Source: Alphaproteobacteria bacterium (GTDB taxonomy: Bacteria; Pseudomonadota; Alphaproteobacteria; UBA8366; GCA-2717185). From it: a stretch of DNA of 64,000 bases. The stretch lies in assembly GCA_012103325.1 (NCBI GenBank), contig WLWY01000003.1, positions 868,001 through 932,000 on the forward strand, in the 5' to 3' direction. Shown here one piece after another: positions 37,001 through 46,490 of the stretch. A program made the translations under genes and the position numbers. The notes under the pieces are model-generated. The model was not told the origin of the DNA, did not search any database, and was given only the letters and a program-made list of their open reading frames with translations. The first letter of the stretch is position 1. Each line of letters starts with the position of its first letter.

Positions 37001-38032
37001 CTAACGACTCAGCTGCCGCGCCTCCTCATCCATAACAAGCGCGACACGGCCAATGGATTTCCGGCCAAGCACCGTAATCATAGCTTTCTGAAAATCGGAT
37101 AGCACAAAGGTGTGGGAAATTATGGGCTTTAGATGCCCTTCACCAAACCATTCAAAGAGTTGGGCCATCATTTCGCGCAGGCGGCCGGCGTATTTATGGC
37201 GGACGTCGTCGGGGCTCCAGCCGACATAATAGCCCATGTTCAGGCCGCAGACAGTGATGTTCTTGACAAGCAGTATATTGGCGGGAATTTGCTGGATCGT
37301 ACCGCCCGCGAAACCGACAGGCATGATGCGTCCTTCAGGGGCGATGCAGCGTAAGGACTCGGCAAATACGTCGCCACCGACTGGGTCGTAGATCGCATTC
37401 GCACCGACACCGCCGGTGATGTCCAACACGTGTTCGCGGAACTTTTCCTCGCGATAATTGATCACATGGTCGGCGCCATGTTCTTGGGCGACCGCAAGTT
37501 TCTCCGCGGAACCGGCGGTAGCGATCACTTTCGCACCCAGGATCTTGGCAATCTCGGTCGCCGCCATGCCGACACCTCCTGCCGCGCCATGAACCAATAG
37601 GGTCTCGCCTTTCTGAAGGCGCAGCAGATGCGGCCAGACGAGAGCAGCGTAGGACGTCCCGTAGGAATTAGTGAAACAAATGGCACGGCTAAAATCGAGG
37701 CTGTCTGGAATGTGAAAAGTATTAACCTCATTTGCTACGGCTTCCTCGGCCAGCCCTCCCCAGTCGAGAACGCAGCACACCCGGTCGCCTGATTTGAACC
37801 GCGTAGCGCCGTCCGCGACTTCCGTCACGATGCCTGAGACCTCCGTACCTGGAACAAAAGGCAATGGCGGCTTACGCTGGTATCTGCCCGATACCACGAG
37901 GCTCGTCGCGAAACTAACCCCCGCAGCCTGCGTCTTGATGCGAAGCTCGCCTGATTTCAGCGCCGGGGACGGACACTCTTCGAGTGTCAGATTCTCGAAC
38001 TCGGTCCATTCCTTGACCAAAACGCCATGCAT
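37001..38032 (-). CDS. NADPH:quinone oxidoreductase family protein (zinc-independent MDR)
   Basis: 343 residues from the ATG at 38032 (GGAGG 8 nt upstream; a TTG at 38047 is in frame). Medium-chain reductase with GroES-like N-domain (LPFVPGTEVSGIVTEVADGA) and Rossmann domain (LLVHGAAGGVGMAATEIAKI near residue 145; DHVINYREEKFREHV). No catalytic zinc Cys/His set is present, which places it with QOR/CrtR-type reductases acting on quinones or enones. The sequence NGITVCGLNMG-like stretch (NITVCGLNMGYYVGW) and KPIISHTFVLSDFQKAM near the C-terminus are typical. It is divergent from the cyclodeaminase-like gene. Confidence 0.9.
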   Translation of the reverse strand: MHGVLVKEWTEFENLTLEECPSPALKSGELRIKTQAAGVSFATSLVVSGRYQRKPPLPFVPGTEVSGIVTEVADGATRFKSGDRVCCVLDWGGLAEEAVANEVNTFHIPDSLDFSRAICFTNSYGTSYAALVWPHLLRLQKGETLLVHGAAGGVGMAATEIAKILGAKVIATAGSAEKLAVAQEHGADHVINYREEKFREHVLDITGGVGANAIYDPVGGDVFAESLRCIAPEGRIMPVGFAGGTIQQIPANILLVKNITVCGLNMGYYVGWSPDDVRHKYAGRLREMMAQLFEWFGEGHLKPIISHTFVLSDFQKAMITVLGRKSIGRVALVMDEEARQLSR

Positions 38033-38168
38033 ACGCAGTTCCTCCAATGTTATCAGGGGACATTCGGTTTCCCCACCCGTTCGGTGGCATCATATCCGCC
38101 GATACCGTGAAATCGAAACTCTCGCCAACCTTGTTTCATGACAGGGGAACGCATAGCGTCGCACCCAC

Positions 38169-39161
38169 GTGAAAATTGCCATGGCCATGCTCATGCAGAC
38201 GAAAACCGGAATCCTTTATCTCTCTCGTTCCATCGTGGAATCGCTCGGCCTGACAGCAGCCGATACCATGGCACGTATCGAGCATCTATGCCGCGAACGG
38301 GATCAATCGCGCGTGCTGAATGCGCCAAAGAGCCTATTGCGTCCAATCGACGAAGTGCTGTTCATGTCGACACTGGCGGTGTCGGAGGACCCACCCTTCA
38401 TGGCCGTGAAATCGCTCGGCGTGAATGCCGCAAACGCGCAAAGGGGCATGGATACGATTGGCTCGCTGATCACCCTATTCGACCGCGAAACTGCCTACCC
38501 GCTGGCTGTCATGGATGGCACCTGGATTACAGAAGTTCGGACCGCGGCACTCAGCATCGTCGCAGCGAAACATTTCGCACGCGGCGATTCCAAAACGATC
38601 GCTTTCATCGGCAGTGGTGCGCAAGCCCGCAGCCATCTGGATGCCTTCCTCGACCTTTTCCCCCTACGCAACGTTCGTGTCTTTGGTCGCGGCCAGACCA
38701 ATCGTGACGCGTTGTGCCATAAAGCAACCGGCCTCGGCCTCGAAGCGACCGATTGCGCCGATCCACGAGACGCCATAGACGGCGCCGACATCATCGTTTC
38801 GTCGGTCCCGAAGGCGAGTGGCCTCGAACCGTTCCTGGAAACTGATTGGGTAAAGTCGGGCGCCTACGTCAATCTCGTTGATCTGGCACGGACATGGCGA
38901 CCGGAAACGCTATCCGAGTTCGACCGCATCATTATCGAGGACGCGAAACAAGAAGCCGAAATGGCGGATCAGATGATCCCGGCGAGCCTCATCGGCAACG
39001 ACCTGCTCGATCTGGTCACAGGCCGTATCCAAGGAAGGCAGAACGATGCCGAACGGATCGCCTTCATCTTCCGGGGACTGGCTATCGGAGACCTTGCGTT
39101 GGCAATGCTTGTTTACGAGCATGCCCTAAAGGCCGAGGTCGACTCCTATCTCGAGCGCTAG
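38169..39161 (+). CDS. Ornithine cyclodeaminase/mu-crystallin family protein
   Basis: 330 residues from a GTG at 38169; ATG codons 4, 6 and 8 residues further in are alternatives. A dimerisation half (LSRSIVESLGLTAADTMARI, MSTLAVSEDPPFMAVKSLGV) is followed by a Rossmann NAD(P) domain (TIAFIGSGAQARSHLDAFLD near residue 142; ADIIVSSVPKASG). Family members include ornithine cyclodeaminase, alanine dehydrogenase and ketimine reductase. The Asp that OCD uses for cyclisation is not clearly placed, so a dehydrogenase or imine reductase role is equally likely. The last four bases overlap the convergent LLM gene. Confidence 0.88.
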   Translation: MKIAMAMLMQTKTGILYLSRSIVESLGLTAADTMARIEHLCRERDQSRVLNAPKSLLRPIDEVLFMSTLAVSEDPPFMAVKSLGVNAANAQRGMDTIGSLITLFDRETAYPLAVMDGTWITEVRTAALSIVAAKHFARGDSKTIAFIGSGAQARSHLDAFLDLFPLRNVRVFGRGQTNRDALCHKATGLGLEATDCADPRDAIDGADIIVSSVPKASGLEPFLETDWVKSGAYVNLVDLARTWRPETLSEFDRIIIEDAKQEAEMADQMIPASLIGNDLLDLVTGRIQGRQNDAERIAFIFRGLAIGDLALAMLVYEHALKAEVDSYLER

Positions 39162-40195
39162 GCGACATCTTTCAAGATATCCATCACCTGCTCGAGCAGA
39201 GCCGTCTTAGCGCTGGTGCCGAGTGCGTTATCGAAACGCAAGCTGAGCGAATCGACACCGGCCCGTTTGTAAATGCGAAACCGGTCACGGACCATCTCCG
39301 GTGTACCAATGGCGCCGAACTGGGTGATCATTTCGTCAGGCACAATTCGGCGTGCCTCGTCGCGTCTGCCAGCCACCCATAACTGTTGGATCTCGACTGC
39401 TTCGTCGGCATAACCCGCGCGCTTGAAGGCATCGTTGTAAAAATTGGTGGTTGCCGAGCCCATGCCGCCCATCTGAAAGGCGACGCCGCCACGTCGCTCT
39501 GCGATCATCTCCTCGACATTCTCACCGATGGCAACGTTACAGGCGGCGTGCAATTCGATGTCGTCCAATGTCCGTCCCGCCGCTTCCGCACCTTCGCGAA
39601 TGAAGGACAGGTGCGCCTCCGCATGGTCCGGCGAAAAGGACGTGCCGAGCCAACCGTCCGCCGCCTGGCCCGTATACTCAAGAGATTTCGGCCCCAAGGT
39701 TGCAAGAAAGATCGGAATCTCCGCCGGGGCGTGCTCAAGCTTGATCGCCTTCCCTTCCCCACCGGGCCGCGGCAAAACATGATACTGACCGTTATAGATA
39801 ACTTTCTCGCCGCGACACGCCATGCGGATAATGTCGACATTCTCCTTAAGTCGGGTAAGCGGCCCCTTGTAGGGTACGCCTTGCAACCCCTCCACGACTT
39901 GCGGCCCGCTGACGCCGAGGCCTAAAAGGAAACGTCCATCCGATATTTTGTTCAGCGAAAGTGCCGTCATGGCCGTCATCGCCGGAACGCGCGCGCTGAT
40001 CTGCATGATCCCCGTGCCGAGCTTGATACGATCGGTTCGTGCCGCGAGGTAGGCAAGCGTCGTTACCGCATCGGTTCCCCAGGCTTCCGCCGACCAGGCA
40101 TGATCGACGCCCAGCCGTTCGGCTTCCACGACGAAGTCCATCACGTCCTTGATATCCCGACGCCCATAGGCACCGATAGAGATCGATGTTTTCAT
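39158..40195 (-). CDS. LLM class flavin-dependent oxidoreductase (luciferase-like)
   Basis: 345 residues, a single bacterial-luciferase-like TIM barrel: DFVVEAERLGVDHAWSAEAW, then LAYLAARTDRIKLGTGIMQI, RVPAMTAMTALSLNKISDGR, FLLGLGVSGPQVVEG, and the C-terminal GAIGTPEMVRDRFRIYKRAG. It resembles F420- or FMN-dependent reductases and monooxygenases of the mer/LLM group; the cofactor cannot be settled from sequence. The substrate is unknown. AGGA lies upstream of the ATG. A perfect 8-bp inverted repeat sits 82 bp before the start. Confidence 0.9.
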   Translation of the reverse strand: MKTSISIGAYGRRDIKDVMDFVVEAERLGVDHAWSAEAWGTDAVTTLAYLAARTDRIKLGTGIMQISARVPAMTAMTALSLNKISDGRFLLGLGVSGPQVVEGLQGVPYKGPLTRLKENVDIIRMACRGEKVIYNGQYHVLPRPGGEGKAIKLEHAPAEIPIFLATLGPKSLEYTGQAADGWLGTSFSPDHAEAHLSFIREGAEAAGRTLDDIELHAACNVAIGENVEEMIAERRGGVAFQMGGMGSATTNFYNDAFKRAGYADEAVEIQQLWVAGRRDEARRIVPDEMITQFGAIGTPEMVRDRFRIYKRAGVDSLSLRFDNALGTSAKTALLEQVMDILKDVA

Positions 40196-40499
40196 ACTGT
40201 CGTCCTATACCTCTCACCAATGGTGCGCATTCGATTCACACCATCAGACGCAATGGAAAAGTGCCCAGCCGGCGTTAACATAATTAATATCGATTATGTT
40301 CATAATCCCAACCGGCCCGACAATAGCGAGCGAACCTGGCGCCGCAAGTAGACTTCGCTGAAGCGGTATGCAAAGAACAGAAAACGATTCCGATGAAGAT
40401 CCAAAACTCGCTTCAAACGTCACCCTCGGTCATACCAGCGCAACATCTCAGCCACGTCTCCACAAAAGATGACAAGAAACGAAATATGATCGGTTAAGT
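40196..40499. promoter_or_regulatory. Divergent intergenic region, LLM oxidoreductase and flippase genes
   Basis: 304 bp with no credible gene. Besides the inverted repeat at 40277-40300 I see no clear promoter consensus or RNA structure. Confidence 0.45.
40277..40300. promoter_or_regulatory. Inverted repeat AACATAAT-N8-ATTATGTT, candidate operator
   Basis: Perfect 8-bp arms with an 8-base spacer in an AT-rich pocket. The length and spacing suit a dimeric regulator. No regulator gene is adjacent. Confidence 0.45.
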
Positions 40500-41957
40500 A
40501 TGGCAAGCGTCCGGAAATCTTTAGCAATCTCCTTTGCGCAAAAGTACACGGCGATGGCAATCACCATCGTCTCCGTAATGGTTATCGCCCGATTGCTGAC
40601 GCCTAAAGAAATTGGCATTTTTTCCGTTGGCATGGCGCTGATCACGATCATGCAGGTGTTGCGGGATTTCGGGGTCGGCCGCTATCTGATACAGGAGAAA
40701 GAGCTGACGTCGGATCGAATTCGTGCCGCGTTCACCATCATCCTATGCACGTCATGGGGACTGGCCGCAGCGATATTTTTCTCTGCGCCGGTCATCGCCG
40801 AATTCTACAAGGAACCTCAAACCGAGCTTATTATTTGGGTGCTGTCGATAAGCTTTTTTCTCGCCCCGTTCGGCTTACCCGTGCTCTCTCTGCTGCAGCG
40901 AGAAATGAATTTCGCTGCCCTCTATCGGATCAACGTCAGCGCCAGCTTTGTGCAGGCTGCAACGTCGATAGGCCTCGCCTGGATCGGTTACGGCGCACTC
41001 GGTCTGGCTTGGGGGGCCGTGGCCGGTGGCGCCACCATGGCGGCACTCGCGACGATTTACCGCCCAAAGGAAGCCTGGGTTTGGCCTGGATTGCGGGAAT
41101 GGCGGCGTGTCGCCGGCTTCGGCTCTTTTTCCAGCGGTGCTGCGATCGTCAATCAGTTCGGATTGAGCGCCAACGACCTGATCCTGGGACGCATGTTGGG
41201 CTTCTCCGCGGTTGGCATTTTCAGCAGGGCCGACAGCCTCATTAATATGTTTCGCCGTTACGTGGGAGAGGCAGCGGGCCTGGTTGCAATGCCAGCCTTT
41301 TCCAAGGTCAGCCGGGAAGGCGGTAGTCTGCGGGAGCCTTATTTACTGGCCGCGCAGCACGCAACCGTTCTGGCATGGCCATTTTTTGGCGTGTTGGGGC
41401 TGATGGCGTTTCCTATTGTGCGCATCATGTTCGGCGGGCAATGGGATGCAGCGGTACCGCTGGTGCAGATATTGTCGATTGGCGGCGCGATGCTGTCGAT
41501 TTACATGTTTGGTCCGCAAGCCCTAGTCGCATCAGGCAAGGTTAAATCGGTATTCGTAATTGAGTTGGTCGTCCAATCGCTTCGTGCTCTGCTGATCGTC
41601 GTCGCTGCTTCCTACAGCCTGGAAGCTGTCGCGGGCGTTAACAGTTTCGTGTTCTTGTTGAGTGCGATCATTTTCACTGTCGCAATTTCCCGGACCATCA
41701 GGTTCACGTTTGGAGAGTTTTTGAGAGCCGTGAGTGTGAGCCTCGCCGTCACGATCTGCACACTGCTCGTCCCCACCCTGGTCTATATCCTAGTGGCGCC
41801 CGCAAGCGGCAATCTGGTACTGCCGTTACTGATATCGATTGCCGGTGCCGCTGTGGGGTGGTTCGCTGGTATTTTCGTGTGTCGGCATCCGATACGGCTC
41901 GAGATCGTTGTTATTTTAAAGAACTTCCCGATCAAATTACCGTTTCTTTCCGGTTAG
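40500..41957 (+). CDS. Lipopolysaccharide/oligosaccharide flippase family protein
   Basis: 485 residues with about 13 hydrophobic helices, PST/MOP type (WzxC-like): FAQKYTAMAITIVSVMVIAR then LLTPKEIGIFSVGMALITIM, LRDFGVGRYLIQEKEL near residue 60, and LGRMLGFSAVGIFSRADSLI near residue 235, which are characteristic of Wzx proteins working with exopolysaccharide repeats. It is about 4 kb from the glycan operon and on the other strand, so the window has two distinct flippases, implying two lipid-linked glycans. The following gene is convergent after 28 bp. Confidence 0.9.
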   Translation: MASVRKSLAISFAQKYTAMAITIVSVMVIARLLTPKEIGIFSVGMALITIMQVLRDFGVGRYLIQEKELTSDRIRAAFTIILCTSWGLAAAIFFSAPVIAEFYKEPQTELIIWVLSISFFLAPFGLPVLSLLQREMNFAALYRINVSASFVQAATSIGLAWIGYGALGLAWGAVAGGATMAALATIYRPKEAWVWPGLREWRRVAGFGSFSSGAAIVNQFGLSANDLILGRMLGFSAVGIFSRADSLINMFRRYVGEAAGLVAMPAFSKVSREGGSLREPYLLAAQHATVLAWPFFGVLGLMAFPIVRIMFGGQWDAAVPLVQILSIGGAMLSIYMFGPQALVASGKVKSVFVIELVVQSLRALLIVVAASYSLEAVAGVNSFVFLLSAIIFTVAISRTIRFTFGEFLRAVSVSLAVTICTLLVPTLVYILVAPASGNLVLPLLISIAGAAVGWFAGIFVCRHPIRLEIVVILKNFPIKLPFLSG

Positions 41958-41985
41958 CAGACACGCGATGGCTCGGCGACGGTAC

Positions 41986-42585
41986 CTATAGCCCGCCAAT
42001 CGCCTCCTCGACATCGCGAAGTCGGTCCTTGCCGAAATAGATCTCTTCGCCAACGAAAAACGTCGGGCTTCCAAACGTACCACGCGCGACAGAATTCTCC
42101 GTGTTGGCGAGCAAACGGTCCTTGATTTCCTGATCCTGAATGCGCGCAAGGACGCTCTCTCCATCCAATCCGGAGGCATTGAGCGCTTCATGAATCACCG
42201 CCGGTTCGTCCATCTTCTTCGGAGCTTCCCACATGTGATGGAACACGCCATCGATATAATCGGCAAAAAGGCCGTCCGCTTCGGCAACGACGGCACCGCG
42301 CATAATCTGGACCGTGTTTACCGGAAAAAACGGGTTGCGGTTGTATGCCGTCAATCCATGTTTCGCGACGAAACGTTGTGTTTCCAACCGATTGTATTCC
42401 TGCTTGTTCTTGATACCTTCGAACTGAACCATGGGCGGCTTGTTGTTGGTGAGCTTGAACACCCCACCGAGAAGAACCGGCACATACTGAAATTCAGCGC
42501 CTGTCCGTGCTTCAACCTGCGGGATCAGCTTGTGGCAGAAATAGGCGTTGGGGCTGCCGAAATCGAAATGGAACTCGACGATCAT
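41986..42585 (-). CDS. 2-hydroxychromene-2-carboxylate isomerase (DsbA-fold, kappa-class GST-like)
   Basis: 199 residues. It starts EFHFDFGSPNAYFCHKLIPQ, in which the F-x-S-P motif replaces the CxxC of DsbA and binds glutathione, as in HCCA isomerases of naphthalene degradation and kappa-class GSTs. Further features are NPFFPVNTVQIMRG near residue 85 and GTFGSPTFFVGEEIYFGKDR with the cis-Pro near residue 170. It probably carries out glutathione-dependent isomerisation or reduction of an aromatic or alicyclic substrate. It follows the amidase by 23 bp on the same strand. Confidence 0.92.
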   Translation of the reverse strand: MIVEFHFDFGSPNAYFCHKLIPQVEARTGAEFQYVPVLLGGVFKLTNNKPPMVQFEGIKNKQEYNRLETQRFVAKHGLTAYNRNPFFPVNTVQIMRGAVVAEADGLFADYIDGVFHHMWEAPKKMDEPAVIHEALNASGLDGESVLARIQDQEIKDRLLANTENSVARGTFGSPTFFVGEEIYFGKDRLRDVEEAIGGL

Positions 42586-42608
42586 GATTATCAGTCCCTC
42601 CTATAGTT

Positions 42609-43790
42609 TTATGCGAAGGCGTCCCGCGCAAATCCAGTCAGCATCTCATCTTCGCCTGGCGCCGCGAGCAGCGACAACCCTATTGGCACCCCTTCGACCT
42701 CAGCCAGCGGCAGGCTCATCTGAGGCGCACCAAGGAGACCAGCGACGCAGGTGAGCGTGATGATACGAGACCGGCGGTCCCACATCTGGCTTTGCGGCTG
42801 CCCCGCTTCGGGTGCGGGGAATGGAGCCGTTGGGAGGCAGACGACCGTGCCCGGCCCTAGGAGCTCAGCCATGCGGGCCTGAACGGCCTCGCGGCCGGCC
42901 TGCGCCGTCGCAATTGTCTCATCGGTGACTTCAGCCGCCTCAACGAGGCGCCGTGCGACATCATATCCGAAGCGGGGATTGCAGCGGTCGACCCACTCGT
43001 GCGCCGTCTCCCATGCTTCACGGCTTTGCAAGGGCTGCTGGTAGGCACGCCACTCGTCCAGACCAACGTCGGACAGTCGCATGGTGGTGACGTCGCCGAT
43101 CAAATCGCCAACCGCCTCCATCGGTCCTTCCAGTGCTTCCCGAACCGCTGAATCCGCAACTTCGAATGCATCGTCAGCCACGATCATGCGAGTAGGCTTG
43201 GCGTTCGGAATATCGGTCTCGAACATGACGGCGGCGACTTTGGCGAACATCTCGGCATCACGCGCAAACCAGCCAACTGTATCGAAGGATCTGGCCTGCA
43301 TCAGCATGCCGTCCAGCGTGAGCCGGCCGTGTGTCGTGCGCATGCCGTAGAGACCACAGAAGCTCGCCGGAACACGCACCGAGCCGCCGGTATCAGAACC
43401 CAAAGCGAAGTCGACCAACCCACCGGCCACCGCCGACGCCGAGCCACTCGACGAACCGCCCGGCACCCGGCCCGGTGCGCGCGGGTTGACCGGCGTTCCA
43501 TAATGCGCATTCTCGCCAAGAATGCCGCGGGTGATTTCATCGGTGATCGTCTTGCCGGCCATTGTCGCGCCAGCATCGACCAGCCGCTGAACATGGGGCG
43601 CTGTCTTCGCCGCGGGCGCTTGCGATGCCTTCCAATCCGGATTGCCACCGCCGGTCGTGTGGCCGGCGACATCGAAGATATCCTTCGCCGCGAAGGTCAG
43701 CCCGGCAAGCGGCCCCTCAGCCGCGCCTTCCAGATAAGCGTCCGTGTCGGTGCAGAAAGCCCCATAGGGGTCGTCTATACGCGCCGCCAT
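42609..43790 (-). CDS. Amidase signature family protein
   Basis: 393 residues with the full Ser-cisSer-Lys triad: Lys in GLTFAAKDIFDVAGHTTGGG near residue 35, and the Gly/Ser-rich signature VPGGSSSGSASAVAGG plus LGSDTGGSVRVPASFCGLYG around residues 110-145. The length is short compared with GatA (about 480), as in stand-alone amidases acting on small amides or allophanate-like compounds. GGAGGG lies upstream of the ATG at 43790, which falls inside the 3' end of cysS (16-base overlap), so it is co-transcribed with cysS. Substrate unknown. Confidence 0.92.
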   Translation of the reverse strand: MAARIDDPYGAFCTDTDAYLEGAAEGPLAGLTFAAKDIFDVAGHTTGGGNPDWKASQAPAAKTAPHVQRLVDAGATMAGKTITDEITRGILGENAHYGTPVNPRAPGRVPGGSSSGSASAVAGGLVDFALGSDTGGSVRVPASFCGLYGMRTTHGRLTLDGMLMQARSFDTVGWFARDAEMFAKVAAVMFETDIPNAKPTRMIVADDAFEVADSAVREALEGPMEAVGDLIGDVTTMRLSDVGLDEWRAYQQPLQSREAWETAHEWVDRCNPRFGYDVARRLVEAAEVTDETIATAQAGREAVQARMAELLGPGTVVCLPTAPFPAPEAGQPQSQMWDRRSRIITLTCVAGLLGAPQMSLPLAEVEGVPIGLSLLAAPGEDEMLTGFARDAFA

Positions 43791-45211
43791 ATCGTGCCCT
43801 CCGGCTTGTCCTCCAGGACGATCCCGGCCTCCGCCAGCTCATCGCGGATGCGATCGGATTCGGCAAAATCCTTCGCATCTCGGGCTTCGGTGCGTTTCGC
43901 CACCAGATCGTCAATTTGATCTTCAGTAAGGCCCGTGTTCACCTCAGCGGAAAATCCATCGGCGACCCCTTCGCCGGTTCCCGCGGTTAGTTTTACAGCG
44001 ACCCCTTTAAACCAACGGTTTGAGTCCGCCTCCAACAAACCAAGCTGCCTTGCGTTCTCCAAGTAGCTCACCCCAAGTTGGGCCATTTCTGTGGCGTCTG
44101 AGCTCAAAATTTTGCGTGCTTGCTTTTCAAGAATACTGATAGCGAGCGCCGTGTTTAGATCGTCCTCAAGCGCATCGGTAAACTCGCAATCCAGTTCTGA
44201 GATAATAATGCCTTTTGACTCATGCTTTTCGACAAGTGCGCGAGCCCTATAAAGTCGATCTAACCTAACCTTCGCCTGGCGCACCCCATCCTTGGTAAAG
44301 TCTAGCGGCGCGCGGTAGTGGGTCTGCAGCAAGACTAGGCGGAGCGCTTCGCCGGGGAATTCTTCGAGCAATTCCGCAACAGTGTAGAAGTTGCCGAGCG
44401 ACTTCGACATCTTCTCGCCTTCGCTCATCAGGTAGCCGTTATGCATCCAGTATTTCGCGAAATGCGAGCCGGGATTGCCGCAGCGGCTCTGGGCGATCTC
44501 GTTTTCATGATGTGGGAAGATCAGATCCTGGCCACCGCCATGGATGTCGAAATCCTCGCCAAGGTGCTTTTGGCTCATGGCCGAGCACTCGATATGCCAG
44601 CCAGGCCGGCCTCTGCCCCACGGGCTGTCCCAGCCGGGCACGCCTTCTTCGCTGGGCTTCCACAACACGAAATCGGCTGGATCTCGCTTATAAGGCGCCA
44701 CATCGACCCGCGCACCGGCGATCAGCGCGTCTCGGCTGTGCCGCGACAATCCGCCATAATCTGGCATCGAGGGCACGTTGAACAGAACATGGCCGTCTGC
44801 CTCATAGGCATGGCCGGACGCGATCAACCGTTCCATTAGCGCGATCATTTCCGGAATATGATCCGTCGCGCGCGGCTCCACGTCCGGCCCCAACACACCC
44901 AGCGCCGCCGCGTCGGCGTGGAACCGCTCGGCAGTCTGTTCGGTAAGCGTGCGGATGTCGACACCGAGTTCTTTCGCCCGGTCGTTAATCTTGTCTTCCA
45001 CATCGGTGATGTTGCGTGCGTAGGTGACCTTCGGATAGAGCCGCTTCAGCAACCGGTACAGCACGTCGAAAATGACCAGCGGCCGCGCGTTGCCAATATG
45101 GATATTGTCGTAGACGGTCGGGCCGCAGACATACATGCGAACGTTTTGATCATCCAGCGGGACGAAGTCCTGCTTCTCACGGGCGATGGTATTGTGGATT
45201 TTCAACGACAT
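43775..45211 (-). CDS. cysS: Cysteinyl-tRNA synthetase
   Basis: 478 residues, class Ia synthetase that charges tRNA-Cys. Zinc and signature elements are visible: MYVCGPTVYDNIHIGNARPL (Cys plus HIGN) near residue 27, PGWHIECSAMSQKHLGEDFD near residue 205, DIHGGGQDLIFPHHENEIAQ with zinc ligands, and GEKMSKSLGNFYTV (KMSKS) near residue 265. The anticodon-binding C-terminus ends in DKPEGTIWRRV. It starts 6 nt after the CoA-transferase stop on the same strand. Confidence 0.98.
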   Translation of the reverse strand: MSLKIHNTIAREKQDFVPLDDQNVRMYVCGPTVYDNIHIGNARPLVIFDVLYRLLKRLYPKVTYARNITDVEDKINDRAKELGVDIRTLTEQTAERFHADAAALGVLGPDVEPRATDHIPEMIALMERLIASGHAYEADGHVLFNVPSMPDYGGLSRHSRDALIAGARVDVAPYKRDPADFVLWKPSEEGVPGWDSPWGRGRPGWHIECSAMSQKHLGEDFDIHGGGQDLIFPHHENEIAQSRCGNPGSHFAKYWMHNGYLMSEGEKMSKSLGNFYTVAELLEEFPGEALRLVLLQTHYRAPLDFTKDGVRQAKVRLDRLYRARALVEKHESKGIIISELDCEFTDALEDDLNTALAISILEKQARKILSSDATEMAQLGVSYLENARQLGLLEADSNRWFKGVAVKLTAGTGEGVADGFSAEVNTGLTEDQIDDLVAKRTEARDAKDFAESDRIRDELAEAGIVLEDKPEGTIWRRV

Positions 45212-45217
45212 TGTGGG

Positions 45218-46435
45218 CTACGGAATCGCGTCCGCCTCTCTCAACCGGTCGATATCCGCGTCGTCATAACCCGCATTGCGCAAGACCTCAACCGTGTGTT
45301 CGCCCAGTTTCGGCGCAGGCTTGACTGGGGTCTTTTCGACCCCTTCCATCCAAACCGGGCTATCGACCGTCAAAGGCGCTCCGACGTCGGGGTCCTCCAC
45401 CTTGCGCAACACACCACTTTCCAGCATCTGCGGGTCGTGCGGCACGTCGCCGATGCTTTGCACCTCGCCATAGGTAATACCCATATCGTTGAGCAATTCA
45501 CGCCAAGCCTGCCGGTCCTTTCTCGCAAAGAGTTTATCCAGCGCGCCGATCAGTGCCTTCGTATTCTCCGCGCGCGCTTCCGCCGTCGCGAACCGAGGAT
45601 CCCGGCTCAACTCCGGCGCACCAGCCCGTTCGGTGAATTCAGGCCAACGCGCAAGGCTGTTCATGAATGTCACGATCAGCCAATAGTCGTCACTGGTGCG
45701 GTAGAGGTTAATCAACGCATCTTCGGCATCCTCGCGCGCCGGGCGCGGCTTAACCGGATTGCCGCAGAGCACCGCCTGCAGCCAGCAGCCGTTCGACCAC
45801 ACGCCGTTCGCCATCAACGACGTCGAGACCATCGAACCCTTGCCCGTCCGCTCGCGTTGATACAGCCCCATCATGATCGCGCCGAACAAGGTTGCCGCGG
45901 TCGGGTGATCGCCCATGCCAGGCAACGAACGCGCCGGTGCAGCATCGGGTGACGGCTTGACGAGATCCATTAAACCGCTACGCGCCCACAACGCGGTACT
46001 GTCGAAGCCGGAACGGTGCGCCTCCGGCCCGGTCTCACCATAGGCCGAGAGCGAAGCGTAGATCAGGCGCTCGTTGAGTGGCTTAAGATCCTCGTAGCGG
46101 ATTCCCAAACGTTCCCGTGGGTATTGCGGAGCGTTGGTGACAAAGACGTCTGCGTCCGAGACCAGGCGGTACAGCACATCGCGGCCTGCTTCGCTTTTTA
46201 GATTGAGGACGACGCCTTTCTTGTTGCGGTTATCGAGGATCCAGGAGTGGGCGAGTCCGCCGACCGGATATCGTGAACCGCCGAGCGCGCTGCGAAACGG
46301 GTCGCCCGTCGGCGGTTCGATCTTGATCACCTGCGCACCGAAATCCGCCATGATCGTCGTCGATGCCGGCCCGGCGATGAAACTGGCCGCATCGATGACC
46401 TTCAACCCGCTCAGAATACCCTCTTCCCCGTTCAT
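45218..46435 (-). CDS. CoA transferase family III (CaiB/BaiF)
   Basis: 405 residues from the ATG at 46435 (GGAG 10 nt upstream); the longer open frame to 46591 would enter the next gene. Family III features: GLKVIDAASFIAGPASTTIM then ADFGAQVIKIEPPTGDPFRS, NKKGVVLNLKSEAGRDVLYR, the catalytic Asp in AHRSGFDSTALWARSGLM near residue 170, and GLYQRERTGKGSMVSTSLMA. These enzymes move CoA between carboxylic acids through mixed anhydride steps, without a free intermediate. The acids are not predictable. It lies directly upstream of cysS. Confidence 0.93.
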   Translation of the reverse strand: MNGEEGILSGLKVIDAASFIAGPASTTIMADFGAQVIKIEPPTGDPFRSALGGSRYPVGGLAHSWILDNRNKKGVVLNLKSEAGRDVLYRLVSDADVFVTNAPQYPRERLGIRYEDLKPLNERLIYASLSAYGETGPEAHRSGFDSTALWARSGLMDLVKPSPDAAPARSLPGMGDHPTAATLFGAIMMGLYQRERTGKGSMVSTSLMANGVWSNGCWLQAVLCGNPVKPRPAREDAEDALINLYRTSDDYWLIVTFMNSLARWPEFTERAGAPELSRDPRFATAEARAENTKALIGALDKLFARKDRQAWRELLNDMGITYGEVQSIGDVPHDPQMLESGVLRKVEDPDVGAPLTVDSPVWMEGVEKTPVKPAPKLGEHTVEVLRNAGYDDADIDRLREADAIP

Positions 46436-46490
46436 GAACCTGCTACTCCAGAATGAATGACATCCCGCTATCGTAGCGGGCGGCGCTGGT

